From the NCBI GenBank assembly GCA_964036295.1, contig OZ038470.1, positions 9,825,078-9,889,077 on the forward strand: DNA of 64,000 nucleotides. Direction: 5' to 3'. The stretch's first letter is position 1; the number at the start of each line of letters is the position of its first letter. Shown one piece after another: positions 57,501-64,000 of the stretch. The notes beneath the pieces are model-generated. The model had not been told where the DNA came from. It searched no databases and saw nothing but the letters and a program-made list of their open reading frames with translations. This DNA comes from Plumapathes pennacea (lineage: Eukaryota > Cnidaria > Anthozoa > Antipatharia > Myriopathidae). The position numbers and the translations under genes were made by a program.

Positions 57501-60500
57501 AATCCGGTTTACTTCGCGTAATATGTTTGTTGACACATGATTTCATGACATAATTATTGCATTTGCAGATCGACTGGGGTGTGTCTGAGTTGTTTGTTTA
57601 TAAAAGTAAAAGCGGGTTTTGTCGCTAATGAAAAATTGACAGGAATTGTTACTGTGAATCCTTTTCACCACCGTTCTAAGAGCACGAGAAACAGATTTGT
57701 TTGGCTGGAGTGTGTTACGTTAATACGAAACTATTATAACGAGTCAAAATCTGACTTACCTCGCAGAAATTTACAGAACGACTTGAAATATTTTGGCAAG
57801 CTATACTTTGCTCCTTTTATGTCGATCAGCTCAAAATAATTATATAATAAACTGTCATGTTTGTGCATTTGTGTTTGGTCATGCATAGTAATAGTGTAAA
57901 ATCCCGATCAAACGGTGATAATATTCAATGGTAGTTCGAACTCTCACGCCCGTTTTAACACGAACTATCATAGACGATCATCAACCAGCAAATAGCTTCA
58001 CGTACGCTTTGCGGACCTATGTTATATATATGAACAACTCAGCCTTTAATCGACTCTCGGAACAGTGTTCGATCGCGTATTGGGCTCGTGCAAGTGACGT
58101 CATATACCACGTGATTTTTGTTTATCCGCCATTTTGGTGGTCAAATTGTCGTCTTTCGGGAGTCGCGTTTTTGTCGAGCGTCAGCTACTCTGAAGCCTTT
58201 TGATCGTGCCAGGAGAGAGAGATATCGAAAATAATTAAGCGACACAATACTGTTGCTGATCTTATATTATAAGAACACTAGCGGTACCCCCGTACAATAC
58301 AGTGTTTTTTTCCCTTTTTTTTTTTTCTTTCTTTCTTTTTATCTTTTTGAAGTTAATTTCGAGCATCTCGTGCGTAGTTTACAGTGTCAAAGTACATACT
58401 TCTCTGTAGTGCGTGTACCACTCAACCGTACCACTCGGCAAATTGCAGATTGATTGACATCAAAATTTCCCCGTTTTTTGAACATGCGGCAGCATGAGCC
58501 CGACATCCAGTCACCTGACAGCACAAATTCTCTTTTTAAACTCATTTCCGATTTCTAAAAGAACTGTGGTCGGCATACGAGGCCAATATTTATACTTAGT
58601 TTCACTCAATGTGGCGGCCATCTTGAATTTTTTTTATGATGAGGATGCCCGGAAAAGAGCGTTATGGACGGAAGTGAGTTAGCGTATTATTGCTCGTTGA
58701 GCGTAGCCCGACGAGCTTAGGATTGGAAAGTGTGTCTTTATCTTTGTCATATTTTTATTTTTTTTCTGGGTTACAAATCAGCACACGGTGATTGGTTCAC
58801 ATTGCCTCAGGACATGCGATGACGTAAGGTGACTTCGCGCATAACTTGAGATGTGGGCGCCGCGATTGAATTGTACGTTAATACAATTGCGTGTAAAGTT
58901 AGCTATATCCCATCCAAACTCAACACCGTTTGGCTCTGTGGAGCATGCACGAATAAACTGGAATCCAAGGAACGATTTTTGGCTTGCGTTCATAAGTTCA
59001 TCGTCATAACCGTAAATAAATGTTTGATGGATTCGATTATATTTAATGGATACCGAAATAGTCCAAAGCAATGAGTTTGTTAGTCGCAAATGACTGAACA
59101 CGCTGTGAACAAATCCGCAATAACATTGTAAACAGGTCTAGTGTTACATTCCTCGCTTTCAATTTTATATTTTTTACAGAGCGGGAATACTCGAAAGTCT
59201 CACAGAAGAAACGCATTCAGTAAAAAATGTACATATGTATTGAAGTGAAGGCTATATTATCGTGGCCTCTGATTAAGAAAAAGTGTTCGAAGACTATGCA
59301 TAAAAAGATAAGCCACGCATTATTCTTTTCTGGCTGGTTGACCTTTCACTCCTTAGCTCAAAATGCCGTAAGGTGACTTCGCGAACAACTTGAGATGTAG
59401 TCGATTGAATCGTACGTTAATGCTTGTGTATAAAGTTATCTGTATGCCATCCAAACTCAACATCGTTTGGCTCTGTGGAACATGCAGGGATAAACTAGAT
59501 TTTAGGGAACGGTTTTGGAACAACTGTATTTATATATATATAAAGGTTGTCCAGCGTATAGTGTGTATATAAAAGGCACACAAGCTGCATTTATGAATAA
59601 CAAAGCAAAACGCGTTATTCAAAAGAAAACTGCGTTCTTTCAAACACACGCAAACGTTTTTTTTTCGTTCGAAGCGCGTGTGCGTTGTCCGCTTAGTTCT
59701 GAGCTGTACTATAGGTACAGTAGTTCCAGGGAGTTGACTCAACCAAGTGACATTATTAGAATATTGCCTCTTTGACATATTGTACCTGCATCTAAAATAG
59801 ACTCGTAGCCACCCTAGATTGTAGGCATATTGTACACTGCACTGAATACATAACTGTATTTTACAAGTCATTGAATTGAATAGATTTTGCCGTTGTTTTT
59901 CTTCTTGAAATGGAATACAGAAGCCCAGGGATCAGCCACACCTTATTGTTGCTGGGGCAGGAACGGTAAGCTTTTACAACTGGTCATGACAATTGTGTGA
60001 ACTTGTTTGTTTTGGGAAGCATTTTACAGTACAGTATATAGCACTTGTACTCATTACATGTGCTTTCCAACCAACACTTACTATGTTCAACTACAACTTA
60101 GAAATCTTTTAAATTTTGTCCAATACAAGATGTTTGGTCCTGATGTAAACAGTTCACTTCACCAGCACAAATCTCCCAATTGCATTACATGGTATACATC
60201 TAGACATTTTATAAGAAATTTTATCAGATTAGCGGATTAGAGATTTCAAAGATTAGGTATATTGTGCTATTGGTAACAGGTAACTTTCCTTTCCAGTTTA
60301 AGTGCAGAGGACAAAAGTAGAAATGACGCTTAACATTTTTGGTTTGCATTTCATGTACAGTGGACAATAAAACGTCAAGGCCTGGGGGCAGAAATGGCTT
60401 ATGGAAGTAAGCTACCTTGCATCTCACACAATTGCACTATTTTTGGAGAAAGATTTTAATACTGCAACACAAAACCTGCATGTAACATCAGCTGAAGCAT

Positions 60501-63500
60501 TCATCAGACTACTGTATGTACTGTTGTTTTGATCGGCATCTGATCAAAGCTTTCTACCCAGAGGAGGAGCGACATGTATTCCAGAATGCTTTGCGAATGG
60601 TAAGATATTATCACTCGGAGCGTGACGTAATCAGTGTTTGCAAGTCGCAGTTTGAGATGGCGGCATTTAAGAAGAACTCGACAGATCACGATGTTGAATC
60701 AAGAGAAGATTTTTCGTTGTCGTAAGTTGGAACTTAGTTGTAGATTTGATTCGTCGGAGCACTGCAGCTTTCAATCTTGAAAATCAAGTACCGGAAATAT
60801 GCGTAGTTTGTGGCTTGTGCCAGTATAAAGTTTGGATATATGTTGGACGAATTTCAAAGGAAGTTATGCTCTTGCCAAACCACAGTTCGGAATATAACCG
60901 CTTACCAAGGCGAGCAATGTATCAGTTATTCGACTGTTGATGTTCGCATACATTTGAACACCGAATGAAACATGAGTTCCAGACATATTTTGCCACTCGC
61001 CAGGCGTCAAAGGCTGACTCCTGGAGACGAACCTCTCTTGCGTTTTCTGATATATTCACAGAACCTCCAATAGTATCATTTACAAAAGAAAAATATGCTC
61101 GCCGGAGCGAAACTTTGAATGGGCCAAAACAAGTACACAAATCAGTTTTGACGCCTTGAGTAGTGTGGGCCTGTCAACCGGCCACTTCCCGTGCGCTTGT
61201 TGATTGCCAACAGAAATACAAAAGTATATGAAATGATGTTTATAAATGGGACAGGAATAACTTCAAATTCGGCGGCGAATTCGCACTGAACGCGTTCTCC
61301 GACCTCTGCTCTCAGGGCTTCTCCTCATTTGCTCTGATTGAAAACGATGGTCTCTTGATTCCTGTCATTCATCTAAACTCTAGTAATTGGAAAAAAAGGG
61401 ATTCGAACTATTCCATAGCAAATTCTGGTGAGTAGTGGCAGTAGCTGCGACACTGACATTCCCGGCCGTAAATTGTCACTCCGTGAGTTGTCACCGCAGT
61501 CCAAAAATACCTTTGATTTGAAGACCTATTACTCGTGCACTTTTGCGCACATGCAAATCGTACCAGTAAACTGCAACAGAACTCAAAACTCCCTTCACGT
61601 TGTAGTGCTATGATAATTGTGCTCCGACGAAATTTTCCGATCGACAGGTTTGGCAAAAAGTGTCATAGAAATAGTGGATCAGAACATCGTTGTTTTTTAT
61701 GTTTTCTATGAAACAATAAGAGAAAATTAAAGAATATTGAAAAAGGAACAAGTTCAGCTAATTCCTGGCCTTAAATATTTCACCAAGAAGGAGAAATTAC
61801 AACGAAAGGAAGACCTTCAGCGACACATCAGACGCCATTAATTCCGAACCCATCACGCAATGCATTCTGTGGTACACTTCGTTCCTCTCCTTTTTAACTT
61901 TCCCCAATATTTTTCTTTGTTCCTTGTTCCTTCTGTCCTTCTCTATGTTTATTGGTCACTCATGTATCAAGGGGTAGCACAGCTTTGTGGCCCTGCATTA
62001 TCCTGATCATCGAACAGTTCGTTTTACTACCCATGTGGTGTGTAGGTGCAGGTGCAGGTGCGTGCAATGCAATTTTAATGTCTTCTTTTCAGGAAATTTG
62101 ACCAATTTGAAGAGTTCAATGGAAACTTTGTCCCATGTGAATAATGAAGCAGTCACCAAAGTTCACAGCCCCAGGGTTCAGTTGCCATTCCCTCCTTCAC
62201 CTGTCGTCGTTTGGCTTCAGCAAGGTAGTTTAACACTGGGAATATTGAGTGTTATTGGTGGCCTTGTGAAGAAGTAAGGTGACCAGCAAATATATCCATA
62301 ATGGCTCAAAATGTGATGCACTTCTGATAGTGATTCCTTTCTGAGTTTGAATTGGTTCAAAATGTTGCATGATGATGACTTGGTTTGTCATTAAGCAATT
62401 AATCTGCGCAGCACCTCCAATGCTCTTTAAGAATATGCAATCTTCAAGATGGTGGCGTGGGATTGGGCGGGGATGGGGGGTAAAGTTATTCTCCACTGTG
62501 ACATTTAATGTCAAATACTTGGTGAAGTTTGTGCAACAAAAGTTATCCTGTAGCTCTGAGCTGTCGATGTTACCTGACCAACTTTTGTGAGGAATGTTTC
62601 AAGTGATTACGGTTGTTTGTAGTGGAGCTTTCTCGTGTTGTTAGTTTAGATTTTCTTCTTTCAGAACCCGTGGTGGAATCCAAACTCCACGAGTCTCGGA
62701 AAATGATCACGAACGAGAAGATAGATTTTTTAAATGCTGTAGCCGACGATGTGTTGTAAGTACACTTCCCCTTGTCAAATTTATCTGATTCCTTACGTAT
62801 GTTGCCGTTGCTTCGTTTCACTTCTCTTTATCGGCAGCAAAACAAGTACACTTAGTTAAGAAAATGTGCGATTAATTTATTGGGCATTCCCACAGAAATT
62901 AGTGAATTTATTCAGTTGACCAGTGGCGACTTTCCAACATTAAATTGTGTGCTTTTATTTTACTTCAGTGGAGGGAACACTTCGGTTAAAATCCTGTGGG
63001 CCTCTTATTTAGCGGCTAAAGAGAGACCCGAGGCGACCAAAGATGGACTTCACTACGATATGAAAATCACAAACCTGGCGAGTACACTGTATTTTCTTTG
63101 CCAGTACCTTACAAAAATGACCATTTATAAAATAGCAGCGCTTCGCGACATTTTGGTTTGTGACTAAAATTCGTGCATTGACTACTTTTGCTATATGCTC
63201 TTTCTAGTGACTTTTGTCTTCGGCCAAGCTTTTTTTGTTAAGCTGTCATTAACGTGATCAAGCTCTATTAGTAAAACAAAGCTGCTAGATAACAAACGGT
63301 TCATCATTTGACAGTTCTCTTATTGGTCACGTTCATTTGTGAAGTTCTAAACTGGCGTGTAACTTCTCCGTAACTTAACTTAACCTTTCCAGGAACTTCA
63401 CTTGATAATGAACATGTACTGTAACCGCTACATGCAAGTGTCTGACGCCACGTGCTGTGTCCCCGAACCAAGGGCGACCCAACTGCAACAGAACACAATC

Positions 63501-63509
63501 GCTGCTTTT
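48514..63509 (+). CDS. CASD1: N-acetylneuraminate 9-O-acetyltransferase (CASD1), 5' part, 11 exons
   Basis: CASD1 is a Golgi multipass protein that transfers acetyl groups to the 9-OH of sialic acid. Exons: 48514-48733, 50637-50730, 52325-52448, 55719-55763, 56274-56336, 59921-59965, 60361-60406, 62093-62224, 62665-62755, 62969-63077, 63393-63509 (last end less certain). These join in phase to about 362 codons. A first membrane segment lies at ~49-69. The lumenal SGNH-hydrolase-like domain follows: WQPYGCMMHQY, then FVGDSRSREL with nucleophile S122, then HLIVAGAGTWTIK, then RKMITNEKID, then DGLH with D312 and H315. The triad matches the known CASD1 Ser-Asp-His. NMYCNRY and CCVPEP end the domain before the multipass acyltransferase part, which lies beyond the window; an AG at 63995-63996 after a pyrimidine tract may start the next exon. 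The intron after exon 10 begins GC rather than GT. Exons 4 to 7 are only 45-63 bases long. The vertebrate protein is ~800 residues, so more than half is missing here. Confidence 0.93.
49829..50060 (+). repeat. Repeat family H, second copy, CASD1 intron 1
   Basis: Aligns with 45185-45440 (AGGATGGCGACAGCAACGAG, then CTTTGGCTATTCTTAGTTTG). The 3' end with the inverted terminus is missing. Confidence 0.6.
52455..52706. mobile_element. MITE with GGACAAAACTGTTG ends, CASD1 intron 3, copy 1
   Basis: Begins seven bases after exon 3 ends. Ends are diverged inverted repeats (GGACAAAACTGTTGGCAC; GTCAACACATTTTGT). Aligns over ~250 bases with 54193-54460, including CTTTTCTTTGGAA-TGGAT and the central GGGAGGGGGTGCTCAA block. 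Confidence 0.65.
53690..53840 (-). mobile_element. Penelope-like/retroelement 3' fragment with hammerhead-like motif
   Basis: The minus strand reads CTCTGACGAAGGGCTAGCGC followed by TCGAAACGTCAGC (53771-53805). This segment, with its GACGAAGGGCT...CGAAACGTC pattern, is familiar from repeats in marine invertebrate genomes and is often linked to Penelope-like elements. No reverse transcriptase frame is near, so this is a terminal fragment in CASD1 intron 3. Confidence 0.45.
54193..54460. mobile_element. MITE with GGACAAAACTGTTG ends, CASD1 intron 3, copy 2
   Basis: Direct-orientation copy of 52455-52706. It has a longer C-rich block followed by CATATACTGTTGATAAATTA, the same internal word order as the hairpin MITE at 22733-22963. 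Confidence 0.65.
56115..56230. repeat. Long hairpin just upstream of CASD1 exon 5
   Basis: TGTTGGGAGAACACGAGAGA then AAGTTTAAAATCAC (left) is complementary to GTGATTTTGAACATTTTCTT then GTGTTCTCACAACA (right) with a few mismatches and a short centre. The match extends outward to about 56120 and 56223. It may be a small MITE or a structured intronic element. It ends about 50 bases before exon 5 at 56274. Confidence 0.7.
57284..57765 (+). repeat. Two-copy direct tandem duplication, CASD1 intron 5
   Basis: Period about 236 bases. Each unit carries TTTGTTGACACATGATTTCA, a GAATCCTTTTCACCACCGTT block and TTGTTTGGCTGGAGTGTGTT. The second unit has small insertions. Confidence 0.8.
58780..59525 (+). 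repeat. Repeat family M, two further copies, CASD1 intron 5
   Basis: 58780-59360 is one long copy and 59370-59525 a second partial copy. Both contain CCATCCAAACTCAACA followed by TTTGGCTCTGTGGA. The arrangement repeats the tandem layout seen at 3480-4935. Confidence 0.7.
60430..62080. other. CASD1 intron 7, no separate gene supported
   Basis: An ATG at 60657 opens a short frame (MAAFKKNSTDHDVESREDFS) that ends at a GTAAGT at 60721, so it looks like a first coding exon. No further exons were recognised downstream; open frames at 60746-61160 show no family signature. It could be a mobile-element or retained ORF start. Confidence 0.3.
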
Positions 63510-63769
63510 GTAACCTGGTTAGTCCTGACACTTAGGCCCGGTTTAAACACCACTCCTCACACGCGCCGAGCCTAATGCGTATTATCTCAAACAATGGGTT
63601 TTGCTCATTTGCATTAGGTTTGGCGCATGTAAGGAGCGGCGTCTGGTTGGCCATTAGAACAAGGTGTTTTTATAGAAAGTTTGTAAAAAAAAAGCACACT
63701 TCAAAACACGTTCATTTATTTCGGAAACATTTTATTCTAATTATTGTGTTACCGATCGTTTATTTTGTA

Positions 63770-63772
<3 letters not shown>

Positions 63773-63800
<28 letters not shown>
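63773..63800 (+). repeat. GT microsatellite
   Basis: Fourteen uninterrupted GT units, in the intron after CASD1 exon 11. Confidence 0.95.
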
Positions 63801-64000
63801 TTCTTGTTTTGTTTTGTTTTGTTTTATCAACATCTACATGTATGTAGGGCAGAAAATTTGCCAAGCACAGTAATAACCATGCGTACGAATAAACCGTTTG
63901 TCTTTCGTCGTCGTCGTTCGTCTACATAATGATGCACTGTTTATATCATTATGCCGACTCGACCCTAACCACGTTTCCCTTCCCTTTTTGCTTCAGCATA

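Overview
This is eukaryotic, almost certainly invertebrate metazoan DNA. It has multi-exon genes with short, phase-consistent exons, introns of 0.1 to 6 kb, GT-AG splice sites and a dense load of non-autonomous DNA transposons. The mix of families (BEL/Pao, Crypton-derived DUF3504, PIF/Harbinger, TTAA-target elements with a THAP-like domain) would fit an anthozoan cnidarian such as a stony coral or anemone. That placement is inference, not something the sequence proves.

Three host genes can be assembled exon by exon with intact reading frame. (1) Minus strand, 28800 to 12950: a complete 8-exon polypeptide N-acetylgalactosaminyltransferase of the GALNT10/GALNT7 type, 573 aa. (2) Plus strand, 30079 to 36634: a complete 6-exon secreted or ER-lumenal JmjC/Cupin_8-type protein, 441 aa, in which two of the three expected iron ligands are replaced. 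(3) Plus strand, from 48514 to beyond the window end: the 5' part (11 exons, about 362 codons) of CASD1, the sialic acid O-acetyltransferase, with its Ser-Asp-His triad intact. Genes 1 and 2 are head to head across 1.28 kb. All three products belong to the secretory pathway and two act on glycans. Whether this grouping means anything is unknown.

The rest is mostly mobile DNA. 1-3234 is a decayed BEL/Pao retrotransposon that appears to have landed in a DUF3504 (Crypton-derived) ORF. 3480-12490 holds a 0.9 kb Harbinger remnant with 3-bp target duplication, two ~1 kb elements with perfect 9-bp target duplications, one of them nested in a Harbinger-like MITE, and a 1.2 kb inverted-repeat element carrying four copies of a short palindrome. 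GALNT intron 3 contains a Harbinger element (17900-22493) interrupted by two different TTAA-target elements. The 37-48 kb intergenic region holds a near-perfect 1.3 kb fold-back (39150-40439), a third 9-bp-duplication element that carries a truncated RecQ-like helicase ORF (41249-42452), and several MITEs.

The most novel signals are the 9-bp-duplication family with its helicase-bearing member, the large fold-back, and the JmjC protein that appears to be a pseudoenzyme. No tRNA, rRNA or CRISPR array was recognised.
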